From Pseudarthrobacter sp. NBSH8 (GTDB lineage: Bacteria; Actinomycetota; Actinomycetes; Actinomycetales; Micrococcaceae): 64,000 bases of DNA. The DNA lies in assembly GCF_014217545.1 (NCBI RefSeq), contig NZ_CP043178.1, positions 2,728,001 to 2,792,000 on the forward strand, read 5' to 3'. The notes under the pieces were generated by a model that had not been told where the DNA came from, made no database searches, and saw only the letters and a list, made by a program, of their open reading frames with translations. Shown one piece after another: positions 1 to 13,200 of the stretch (positions are counted from its first letter, which is position 1; every line of letters starts with the position of its first letter). The translations under genes were made by a program, and so were the position numbers.

Positions 1-205
1 ACTCCATTCCGGAGAGCAGGGACCGCATCACCTCTTCATACGAGCCAGAGGCGAACAACGCCATGGCCATGACGTAATAGACCATCAGCCGAGACGGCAG
101 CAGCCTGTTCCGCACTTGGCGCGCGCCCGTGCGGGCGATCACCCGGTCCACCACATCCGGCGGGAAAGCGCGCGTCAAAACACCCAGCGAGACATGGTCA
201 CTCAA
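1..205 (-). CDS. IS4-family transposase, N-terminal fragment (cut by window edge)
   Basis: The minus strand reads LSDHVSLGVLTRAFPPDVVD, then ends in a segment with YYVMAMALF and YEEVMRSLL. This is the characteristic N-terminal domain of IS4-family DDE transposases (Nterm_IS4). The catalytic DDE domain would lie beyond position 1, so completeness cannot be judged. No ATG exists before the in-frame stop near 241. The likeliest start is TTG at 205 with AGGAG just upstream, an unusually short spacing. The gene points away from the polysaccharide operon, so it probably marks the end of an insertion sequence next to that locus. Confidence 0.8.
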   Translation of the reverse strand, partial: MSDHVSLGVLTRAFPPDVVDRVIARTGARQVRNRLLPSRLMVYYVMAMALFASGSYEEVMRSLLSGME

Positions 206-216
206 ACGCTCCTGGG

Positions 217-244
217 TTTCGGGCTTAACATTTCGGGCTTAATC
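217..244. repeat. two tandem copies of a 14-bp unit at the IS edge
   Basis: Two adjacent copies of TTTCGGGCTTAA(C/T)(A/C) lie at 217-230 and 231-244, identical at 12 of 14 positions. They sit just upstream of the transposase start, so they may belong to the terminal region of the insertion sequence. No matching inverted end is visible because the other end is outside the window. Confidence 0.5.
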
Positions 245-331
245 CATCCGCTGCGAGCCATGCACCAAGATTAACAGAACCTGCGCTAAGTAAACGGTAT
301 TGGGGCTAGGCCCCTCCGAACGTTCTTCACT

Positions 332-2530
332 TTAAGGTGAGATGGCTGCGGGCAGCGTGGCGCCGGTCATTTTCCGGGGCCGCCGTCGAACCGTTAGTGC
401 CTCGGCGACACTCCAGAACACAGTGACAGCAACAGCGAAAATAATGCTTCCAATGACAACTGGCCAGCCGGGTGGACTGAAGCGAAGGACGATGTCCTTA
501 CCCTCGGAGCCGGCGGGAATGTCGAGACCCACAAGGTAGCCCCGTAGCGGCGCTGCCAGGCTCGCACCTTCGGCAGTGTAGCCGGGCCACGCCAGCCTGC
601 TAAGAACGGCATTTCCTGCGCCGTCGTCCAATCTGTTCACCCTAATCACCACTTCCTGACTGCTTTCTGAGACCACCGTCAGGTCCGCGCCAGCGGAAGC
701 CCAGACAACCTGGCCTGTGTTCAGCAGTGGCATGTTCCGGGCCCACATCACAGAATTTTCTGACCGGCTGGTTTCATGCCATCCCGCGGGCGGGGTGTCC
801 CGAAAGGCGTCGTTGGCCTGAGGCTGCGGATCCCGGAGTATCTGGACGGTATCCAAGGAGAGGAGATCCGCGAGTACATCGCCCGTGGTCTCATCGGTTT
901 CGAACAGCTTTCTTCCAGCAGCCGCGCAGGTCCAGCCGTGGCTTGAGATACAAAGATCCTCTGCGTACTCGGCAAACATGATGGGCGAGTACAGGTTTTG
1001 AACCTCCGCTGGATTCAGGTACCAGGCGTTGGATGCCAGGGTCTCGTCCCAGATTCCAATACCGAGTACGGTGGGATCTCCCACCACAAAGGTACCGCCT
1101 TTGGCACCTGGAAGCTGTTGGGTGTACCCGGCCGATGCGTCGGGCATCCGGTAGTCAGGCAGCGGTGAGCCTTTGAACGCCGCATGCTGCCCACCTGCTA
1201 TAACGAGGCTGATGAGAATGGGAACGGCAGCTGTGAGTGCCGGCGTCCTGAAACGACCCCTAACCCGGCCCGAGTATAGGAAAAAGTACAGCACTGCGAT
1301 GCCCGCCACGGATAGCAAGCCGAATGAAGCGGCCAACCGGAAGGATGGAAACTGGGTCCACGCCAGATAGAGACCGGAGACGACAATAGCCGCAGTAAAC
1401 GCCAATCGTGCCCGGCTCAAAGCTGCGACCCGGTAGCGTGAAACGAGGACGGCAGTACCGATGAGCACCGCCAAGGAAACGTAGGGCATAAGCCGGACAG
1501 GAAAGCGGAGGGGTCCAAGGTCACTGGGTGCCAAAGTCAGCCCCAGCGACAGCAGCCCGAAGACACCGATTGCAGCCAACTCCTTGATGCCACCCCTGAC
1601 ACGCCCGTAATTAACGAGGACGAGTGCGGGCAGGAACCATGCCACATAGAGGAGGGGCACGGGCGCAAAGCCGCCCCACCAGCCTGTGACCTGAGGCAGG
1701 CTCCCAGGCACCCATGCTGTGGCCAGCCCAGTCAGGTCGAGGGTCAGGAACCCGCTGTTGACGATGCCGCCGGTCCGCGCCGTTACGGGGGCCGTCAGGA
1801 CACCGGGCAGATAGACAGCCAGCGCCACAGTGCCACAGACCAGACCTGTCAGCAGGAGCCTGAGGGCGGCGCGGCGTGACGCGTGGACCCAGGCTTCAGT
1901 CAGAAGCCCAAGGAAAAGGATGGCCAGCATGAGCGTTCCGTGGACATAGCCGATGGTTATCAGCACGTATGACGTCGCTAGTGCAAGGATGGGGTTGGCC
2001 CCCGCGAAGGCCATCCGATGCAGACCAAACCACGCAAGCGGTAAAAGACTGAACACCATGAGCCCGGTGACCCACGAGGCGGCATCCATGTATACGGTGA
2101 AACCGGTCAAGGTCACGGCAACGCCCGCGATGGCTGCCCACTCCGGACTGGCTTTGTAGCGGCGGGCCACCAGGAACGTCCCGGCCGCCAGGACACAAAG
2201 GAATGTAATCTTGAGAATCGTGGAAAAGACGACAATGTTGGGTGATTTGCTCGCTATCAAGCCGATCAGGAGAATCAGCGGATTCCAGATCCCCCATTGC
2301 CCCTCAGCCGCATAGTTGCCTGCTCCCCAGGCACTGTCGCTAAACAGGGGCCACTCCCCCGAGCTGATTTTGGCGCCGATCTCAAACCAGATTCCAAATG
2401 CCCCGGCCTGGGTGTCATCGTAGTAATAGAACCTGTTGTTGGTGACGAGCGGGATCAACGATCCAATCAACGTGGCGCCTACAGTTGCCGCGGTCCACGC
2501 AAGGTCGCGCCGCATTGGCACGTGGCTCAC
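332..2530 (-). CDS. large polytopic membrane protein, YfhO/GT-C-like
   Basis: This 732-residue protein begins with a transmembrane helix (residues about 12-32) and has roughly a dozen hydrophobic segments up to about residue 450. A long extracytoplasmic domain and one last helix near residues 690-715 follow. The early FYYYDDTQAGAFGIWFEIG region, after helix 1, resembles the acidic first loop of GT-C and YfhO-type membrane proteins that act with lipid-linked sugars. The GTG start overlaps the stop of the ABC ATPase gene by 4 bases (GTGA), so it is translationally coupled as the last gene of the polysaccharide operon. A role in adding a sugar or substituent to the exported glycan is inferred from context; the substrate cannot be read. 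Confidence 0.6.
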   Translation of the reverse strand: MSHVPMRRDLAWTAATVGATLIGSLIPLVTNNRFYYYDDTQAGAFGIWFEIGAKISSGEWPLFSDSAWGAGNYAAEGQWGIWNPLILLIGLIASKSPNIVVFSTILKITFLCVLAAGTFLVARRYKASPEWAAIAGVAVTLTGFTVYMDAASWVTGLMVFSLLPLAWFGLHRMAFAGANPILALATSYVLITIGYVHGTLMLAILFLGLLTEAWVHASRRAALRLLLTGLVCGTVALAVYLPGVLTAPVTARTGGIVNSGFLTLDLTGLATAWVPGSLPQVTGWWGGFAPVPLLYVAWFLPALVLVNYGRVRGGIKELAAIGVFGLLSLGLTLAPSDLGPLRFPVRLMPYVSLAVLIGTAVLVSRYRVAALSRARLAFTAAIVVSGLYLAWTQFPSFRLAASFGLLSVAGIAVLYFFLYSGRVRGRFRTPALTAAVPILISLVIAGGQHAAFKGSPLPDYRMPDASAGYTQQLPGAKGGTFVVGDPTVLGIGIWDETLASNAWYLNPAEVQNLYSPIMFAEYAEDLCISSHGWTCAAAGRKLFETDETTGDVLADLLSLDTVQILRDPQPQANDAFRDTPPAGWHETSRSENSVMWARNMPLLNTGQVVWASAGADLTVVSESSQEVVIRVNRLDDGAGNAVLSRLAWPGYTAEGASLAAPLRGYLVGLDIPAGSEGKDIVLRFSPPGWPVVIGSIIFAVAVTVFWSVAEALTVRRRPRKMTGATLPAAISP

Positions 2531-3297
2531 AAACTGCCCTCGACTTCGGCTTCGGCCGAGCGCCGCCGCAGCTCTTTGACCACGCCATGCACTTCGCCGT
2601 CCATCACCACTTTGCCGTGCTCCAGGAGGATTCCACGTTCGCAGACGGTTGCCACGAGATCCAGGTCATGGCTGACGACGAACAGCGTCTTCCCCTTGGC
2701 CGACAGTTCCTTGATCTTCGCGATGCACTTGCGCTGGAAAGGTTCGTCTCCGACGGCAAGGATTTCGTCGATAAGGAAAACTTCGGGGTCGGTGTGTACA
2801 GCGATGGAGAACGCGAGCCGGAGGTACATTCCCGATGAGTAGAACTTAACCTCTGTGTCGATGAACTCCCCGATCTCGGAAAATTCCACGATCGAGTCGA
2901 ACATCTCGTCAATCTGTTTTTCGGTCATTCCGAGGATGGCGCCATTGAGGTATACGTTGTCGCGGCCGCTGAGGTCGTGGTGGAAGCCCGCACCCACCTC
3001 GATCAGTCCGGCTACCCGCCCCCGGGTGCGTACTGTTCCGCCGTCGGGCTGCAATACCCCTGAGATGAGCTTGAGGAGTGTCGACTTTCCGGAGCCGTTC
3101 AGGCCCAGGAGCGCGACAGTCTCCCCCTGCTTTACTTCCAGCGATACGTCCTTCAGAGCCAGGAACTTCTTGGACAGGTCGCCTTTCCGTCCCTTGACCA
3201 ACCACACGAGGGCCTCTTTGAGGGACCTGGTGTGGCGAAGGACGAACTGCTTTCGCAGGTCGATGCAGCTGATCGCTACATGGCCAATCGTCGTCAT
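2527..3297 (-). CDS. polysaccharide ABC exporter ATPase (Wzt/TagH-like)
   Basis: This 256-residue nucleotide-binding subunit would power export of a lipid-linked glycan across the membrane with the adjacent permease. Walker A (GLNGSGKST), the signature-like YSSGMYLRLAFS, Walker B (VFLIDEILAVGD) and the switch histidine SHD are all present. The early motif LRKQFVLRHTRSLKEAL is typical of Wzt/TagH/RfbE ATPases. I chose ATG 3297, which has AGGAG seven bases upstream. A TTG at 3315 is possible but would overlap the permease. There is no long C-terminal carbohydrate-binding domain of the kind seen in some Wzt proteins, so export probably does not depend on a chain-terminator tag. Confidence 0.88.
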   Translation of the reverse strand: MTTIGHVAISCIDLRKQFVLRHTRSLKEALVWLVKGRKGDLSKKFLALKDVSLEVKQGETVALLGLNGSGKSTLLKLISGVLQPDGGTVRTRGRVAGLIEVGAGFHHDLSGRDNVYLNGAILGMTEKQIDEMFDSIVEFSEIGEFIDTEVKFYSSGMYLRLAFSIAVHTDPEVFLIDEILAVGDEPFQRKCIAKIKELSAKGKTLFVVSHDLDLVATVCERGILLEHGKVVMDGEVHGVVKELRRRSAEAEVEGSL

Positions 3298-3298
3298 G

Positions 3299-4168
3299 TC
3301 AGAGCTCCTGTGCAAAGTGGATGGCGAGACGACGGAACGTCAACTGTCCGACGAAGAGGATAACCAACGTGGTCAGCATGGCGACCGGAAGCCACAATGT
3401 CAGCAGGTCCGGTGGCATCGTTCCGCCGACGAGCTGATCGGACTTCAATGACGGTTCCCAGAATGCCCAGTGAAAGACTTCCACGGCGACCGTCATAGGG
3501 TTCAGCTGGTAGATCCAGAACCAGGGGCCCATAACACGTTCAACCATCGACCACACGTAGAGGACCGGAGAGGCCCAGGTGACGACCATGACGATCATGT
3601 CAACGATGTTCTCCGAGTCGCGGAAATAGACGTTGACTGAACCGAATATCAACCCCAAGCCCGTAGCAAGAACTGCAACCATCAGGAATATCAGCACAAC
3701 AGCTGCCAACTGGAGGACCGACGGCGTCCAACCAACCACAAGACAGGCCCCGATGAGGACCAGCACTTGAGGGAGAAAGTGCGCCGCCGAAACCCATACA
3801 GTCGCGACAGGAAAGAGTTCGCGCGGCAGATAAATCTTCCGGATGAGATCGCGGTTGTCCACGATCGAACGCGTTGCGTTGGACAGCGATTCCGTGAAGA
3901 AGTTGACCAAAACGATTCCGGCAAAGAGGTAGATCGCATAGTTGGGCGTCCCTCGCTGGAGGTTGAGGAAGATGCCCAGTGCCACAAAGTAGATCAGGAA
4001 CTGGACGAGCGGTTTAACGTACGACCACATCAGCCCGAGTACGGAGCCCCGGTAGCGAACTTTGATTTCTTTGCGGACCAGCAGTTTCAGGAGGAAACGG
4101 TCCCCGTAAACATCGAGGAGACCGCGCCCACTCCCCGGCTTTATGAGCTGGTCGATCTGGCCCACCAT
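3299..4168 (-). CDS. polysaccharide ABC exporter permease (ABC-2, Wzm/TagG-like)
   Basis: This 289-residue ABC-2 type permease opens with the cytoplasmic interface helix and the family motif RKEIKVRYRGSVLGLMWSYV (residues about 32-51). About six transmembrane helices follow. Its ATG directly abuts the stop codon of the galactofuranosyltransferase gene, and the ATPase gene follows one base after its own stop, so the three are one transcription unit. It should form the membrane channel of the glycan exporter. Confidence 0.9.
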   Translation of the reverse strand: MVGQIDQLIKPGSGRGLLDVYGDRFLLKLLVRKEIKVRYRGSVLGLMWSYVKPLVQFLIYFVALGIFLNLQRGTPNYAIYLFAGIVLVNFFTESLSNATRSIVDNRDLIRKIYLPRELFPVATVWVSAAHFLPQVLVLIGACLVVGWTPSVLQLAAVVLIFLMVAVLATGLGLIFGSVNVYFRDSENIVDMIVMVVTWASPVLYVWSMVERVMGPWFWIYQLNPMTVAVEVFHWAFWEPSLKSDQLVGGTMPPDLLTLWLPVAMLTTLVILFVGQLTFRRLAIHFAQEL

Positions 4169-8425
<4,257 letters not shown>

Positions 8426-8426
<1 letters not shown>

Positions 8427-9517
8427 CAGCTTCCTGCCTTCGCGACTGCGTTCACGGCAGCAACGATCCGCTCGAGATCGTTCTGGCTCAAAGAAGGGTG
8501 GACCGGAAGGGAAAGAACCGTCCTTGCCGCCTCATCGGTGGCCGGCAATTCGTCGTCTGTCTGGAATGGGGCCAGCCGGTTATTCGGAATCGGGTAGTAA
8601 ATGCCACAGCCAACGTTGTACTCCTCCCGCAGGGCTTTGGCGAAACCGTCCCTGTCTTCGCTGACCCGAATGGTGTACTGGTGATAGACGTGCTGGCAGC
8701 CCTCGGCCACAGTCGGAGTGATGACACCCTCAAGATGGGCATCCAGGAATGCAGCGTTTTCCTGGCGGATCCTCGTCCAATCCAACACCTTTGTCAGTTG
8801 AACGCGACCGATGGCGGCGTGAATGTTGGTCATTCGCGCGTTGAAGCCAACGAGTTCATTTTCGTACTGGCGTTCCATGCCCTGGTTGCGAAGCAGACGA
8901 AGCCGACGCTCGACATCCGGAAGACCGGTGCTGACCATCCCTCCCTCACCAGAGGTCATATTCTTCGTCGGATAAAGGCTGAACATGGCAAAGTCACCGA
9001 ATGTTCCCACCCTCTGTCCGTTCACCGCAGCTCCGTGTGCTTGCGCTGCATCTTCAAAAACCTTGATGCCGTGCTTCGACGCAAGGGCGCCGATGGAGTG
9101 GACGTCAAATGGGTGGCCGTAAAGGTGCACCGGCATAATGCCGGCCGTCTTGTCAGTAATCCTTGATTCAACGGAGGATGGGTCAAGGGTGAAGTGTTCC
9201 AGCTCGATGTCCGCGAAGACCGGAGTCGCACCCGTCAGTGCGACAGAGTTGGCTGTCGCGGCGAACGTAAACGAGGGGACAATGACTTCATCCCCCGGTC
9301 CGATTCCGGCCGCGAGAAGACCGAGGTGAAGCCCGGACGTTCCGGAGTTGACAGCCACGGCAGCGCGCCCGTCGAGCAGGACGTCGGAGAACTCCTGTTC
9401 GAAAAGGGCCACTTCCGTTCCTTGAGCCAGCTGGCCCGTAGCCAGCACGGCATCAACGGCCTTGCGCTCGTCGTCGCCAATGATGGGCTTGGCGGCGGGG
9501 ATGAATTCCTGGCTCAT
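8426..9517 (-). CDS. DegT/DnrJ/EryC1-type sugar aminotransferase (WbpE/GnnB-like)
   Basis: This 363-residue PLP enzyme transfers an amino group, usually from glutamate, to a keto sugar nucleotide. The family signatures are VNSGTSGLHLGLLAAGIGPG, VPSFTFAATANS, the aspartate of VFEDAAQAHGA, and the Schiff-base lysine K185 in SLYPTKNMTSGEGG. The position next to a Gfo/Idh dehydrogenase and a beta-helix acetyltransferase supports action at C3 of a HexNAc nucleotide. Stop and start codons overlap those of its neighbours, so the three are co-translated. Confidence 0.85.
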
Positions 9518-10143
9518 ACTTCAACCTCTCGAAGAACTTCGTCGTTTTCGACATACAGGGCACCGGTCTCAGGGCAGACCCATTGCTCACCGACTCGCTC
9601 CAACGGGAACCCCGCCTTTCCGACCCAACCGCGACGTTTGGCGGGAACCCCTACCATGAGTGCAAAGTCGGGAACGTCGGTGGTGACCACAGCGCCGGCC
9701 GCAATTGTTGCCCAGCGGCCGATCGTCAGAGGTGCCACACAGACTGCCCTGGCTCCGATAGATGCGCCGTGCTTGATGGTTACGCCGACAGGTACCCAGT
9801 CATGTGCGCTCTTCAGCTCACCCTCCGGCGTGATGGCCCGAGGATACGTGTCGTTAGTCAGCACGACGGCAGGTCCAATGAAGACCCCGTCGCCCAATTG
9901 GGCTGGTTCGTATACCAGAGCATAATTTTGAATTTTGCAGTTGTCGCCCATCGTGACTCCTGTCCCGATGTAGGCGCCACGGCCAATAATGCAGTTTGCG
10001 CCTAGCAGGGCCTTTTCGCGTACTTGGGCCAGATGCCAAATTCTGGAACCCTCCCCAACAACCGCATCAGCTGACACATCGGCGTTATCCGCAATTTCTA
10101 CCACCCGTGGACGTCCTTCCTCATAAGCACACGACAACGTCAT
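9514..10143 (-). CDS. left-handed beta-helix sugar N-acetyltransferase (WbpD-like)
   Basis: This 209-residue protein shows hexapeptide-repeat periodicity from about residue 20 to 160, with repeats such as IGRGAYIGTGVTMGDNCKI and LTIGRWATIAAGAVVTTDV. The FIGPAVVLTNDTYPRA loop is typical of WbpD/WlbB-type UDP-sugar N-acetyltransferases. It would acetylate the amino group installed by the downstream aminotransferase using acetyl-CoA. It is the first gene of the minus-strand operon, so the promoter should lie in the 149-base divergent gap before the FtsK-like gene. Its C-terminal extension of about 40 residues after the repeats is of unknown role. Confidence 0.82.
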   Translation of the reverse strand: MTLSCAYEEGRPRVVEIADNADVSADAVVGEGSRIWHLAQVREKALLGANCIIGRGAYIGTGVTMGDNCKIQNYALVYEPAQLGDGVFIGPAVVLTNDTYPRAITPEGELKSAHDWVPVGVTIKHGASIGARAVCVAPLTIGRWATIAAGAVVTTDVPDFALMVGVPAKRRGWVGKAGFPLERVGEQWVCPETGALYVENDEVLREVEV

Positions 10144-10292
10144 TCATCCTATCTGGCGGGATGGTTGCCCCTCGACACGCGGTGCACCACAGGACCGTCG
10201 TTATCCACATGGCGTGTGCCCGTCGAGACAGGCTTCGGATGCAGTGGCTAGCGTTGAAGTGTAGGACAGCCAACCGTTAGGAATTCAACATC

Positions 10293-13200
10293 ATGCCGCT
10301 GGAGTGTACGCTCGTCCGCAGCCCCGGTAGTGGGCTGGTCCGGACACCACTGGAACTCACGGTGGACGCGTCCATTGGCACCTGCGGTGCTGACCTGCAG
10401 GCCGAACTCGGGGCCAGGTTCGGCACCGGCGCCCTGTCAGTGGACGGCGTGATGCTCGCCTCCCTCACGGTGGGCGAGCCGCCGCTGGTAAACGGGGCGG
10501 TGATCGTCGACGGCGGGACGCGGAGCCTTGCAGGCAAGTCGCGGCGGCCTTCCGGACCGCCGGCGCCGCTCGCCCTTGCAGTTCTGAGCGGCGCCGGCGC
10601 CGGGACAGTGGTTCCCCTGAGGCGCGGAACGTACAGCATCGGCCGAAGCAACGCGGACATCGTTATCCCGGATTCTGAACTGTCCAGGCGACACGCCCTC
10701 ATTTTTGTTTCCGAAACTGCCATCACCATCGAGGACCTTGACAGTGCCAACGGTACGGAAGTCGACGGCGAGCGGGTAAGAAAAACGGTGGTGGCCACCG
10801 GATCCGTCATCCGTTGCGGCAACTCCACGATGTCGCTGATCTTCGTGGATGCTCCCGGCGTGAGGCTGGAAGAAGCAGGATCAGACGTACACGAGCCCCT
10901 TCTGATCCAACGGCGCATCGACGCCGTTAACCGTGGCGCACTCGTGCTGACGGCCGTCCTGCCGTTGGTCATCGGTGTGGGGCTGGCTGTCATGACCGGG
11001 ATGTGGATGTTCCTGGCCTTCACCGCGGTGTCTGCGGTCTCCGTCCTTGTGCCGGTCGTCTCCGGGAAGCGTCAACGCAGGGACTTGGCCACAGCGGTGG
11101 CGACCGCGGTCCGCCACGACCAGGAGCGGCGTCGACGCGCTGCTCCACCGCTGTCCGATCTTGTGGTCAGCGGCCCGCCGTCCGGCGCTTCGCATGAACG
11201 GGCTCCCGGCGAACATAGGATCTGGTTACGCGTGGGTTTGGCCGCCCAACGTGCAAATATCCGATTCGAGCCGGCCGCGCCTGGACTGGGGGTCCCGTCG
11301 GCCGGAGTTGTTCCGCTGGCCCTCGATCCGGCCAATTCCTTGACCACTGTCAGCGGCCCTGGTGAGTCCCTCGAAGGTCTGATGCGGTCGCTCATCATGC
11401 AGCTCGCGGGCTACCCGCGGGCCGGCCGCACGCGCGTGGTGGTCCATGGTCCGGCCGGTCAGCTTCCACTCAGCGCCCGGTTCCTGCCCAGAGTTACGCT
11501 GACGGCCACGAAGGCCGCAGCAACAGCCGCGCTGGCAAGGGAGTCTGCCCCAGCAACCAGACAAGGCGTGCTCCTGATGATCAACGCCGGCGACCCGGCG
11601 GACGACGGGATCAAAACTCTCGCGGCGGAAAACCACTGGCAGGTCATTGTTTTCCGGACCCGGCTTGTTTCCGTGGCACCAGCGGACATCGAACTCGGTG
11701 AACGCATAGCAGAGCTGCACGGACCGGAGGGGCCCATTCGTTTTGTGCCGGACCTGGCACCGGAAGACGTCTTCGGCAGCTTTTGCCGCCTGCTTTCCCG
11801 TGCTGCCGCGCCCTTCAACAGCAATGCGTCAATCGTGCCGCAAACTTGCCTGCTCCGCGACCTGCTCAACCCCAGCAAGTCTGAAACGTCAGCGCGCTGG
11901 GCCGCTTCCCGCCACGAACCGGGACTCCCCGTGCCTATCGGTCAAACCGCCGACGGCACCCGCTATCTGGATCTCCAAACCGACGGGCCCCATTTGCTGG
12001 TGGCCGGGACCACCGGGTCGGGAAAATCCGAGCTGCTGCGCAGCATCACCGCGGCATTGGCGCTCAGCCACCCGCCGGACCGCATTAATTTCCTGTTTGT
12101 CGACTTTAAAGGCGGATCAGGGCTTGCGCCCCTGCAAGGCCTTCCACACTGTGTGGGGATGCTCACCGATCTGGCCAGCCACGAGCTCGACCGGGCGCTG
12201 GTATCCCTTCGGGCGGAAATCCGGCTGCGGGAAGGAATACTGGCGTCCGCCCAGGCGCCTGATCTGGCTTCATATCGGGCCTCCCGCACGACTCGGGATG
12301 CTCAGCTCCCCCACCTAGTTGTGATCATTGATGAATTCCGGATGCTGGTTGAGCAGGCGCCGACAGCCCTGACCGAACTCATGAGGATCGCCGCTATCGG
12401 GCGCTCCCTGGGCATCCACCTGATCATGGCGACGCAGCGGCCGCAGGGCGCCCTGACGGCCGACATTCGGGCGAACGTCACAACCAGCATCGCCCTCCGC
12501 GTCCAGTCCGACATGGAGTCGATGGACATCATCAATTCCGCGGCCGCTTCAGCCATCAGCCTGCATACACCAGGGCGCGCTTTCCTGGCGCGGGGCACTG
12601 AAGAACCAGAGGAGTTCCAGGCTGCCTCCCTGACGGAACCGACTGACAGGAGCGTTCCAGGCCGCCTGCGGGTACGTCTAGCCTCGGAATCGCTCAAGGA
12701 CCCCACCGGCGAACTACCCGCGGCGGACGACCACGAAGACCTGACACCCGCGATGGCGGCCGCGCCCATGGTCGACATGACGTCCAGCCTCTGGGTCCGC
12801 ATGGATGGGCAGCCGGCAAGGCCACCCATGGCTGCCCCGCTCCCGCACGTCCTGCAACGCCCGGTGGCGCCCGTTGCAGCCGTGACCGGCCCTGCATTCG
12901 AGCCCGGGGACGGGAACCCACAGGGGTGGGCCATAAGCCTCGGAATGATGGACCTGCCCTACCAGCAACGGACAGCACCGCTCGACTGGCTCCCTTTCGA
13001 ACACGGGCATCTGGGACTCGTTGGTGCCCCTGAGGCAGGCGTGCCCGACGCCCTGAAGGTTATGGTCAACGGACTCGCATCCCATCAGTTCGAAGCGCAT
13101 TTCTACGTCCTCGACGCCGACGGTTCCTTGGACGGCATCGAGTCGAACTGCCGCGTTGGCGCCAAGGCCGGTCCACAAGACCTTCGACGTGCCGTCCGAA

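Noticed and set aside
3298..3315. A longer start (TTG 3315) for the exporter ATPase
   Set aside because: It would overlap the permease by 17 bases and lacks a ribosome-binding site, whereas ATG 3297 has AGGAG at ideal spacing.
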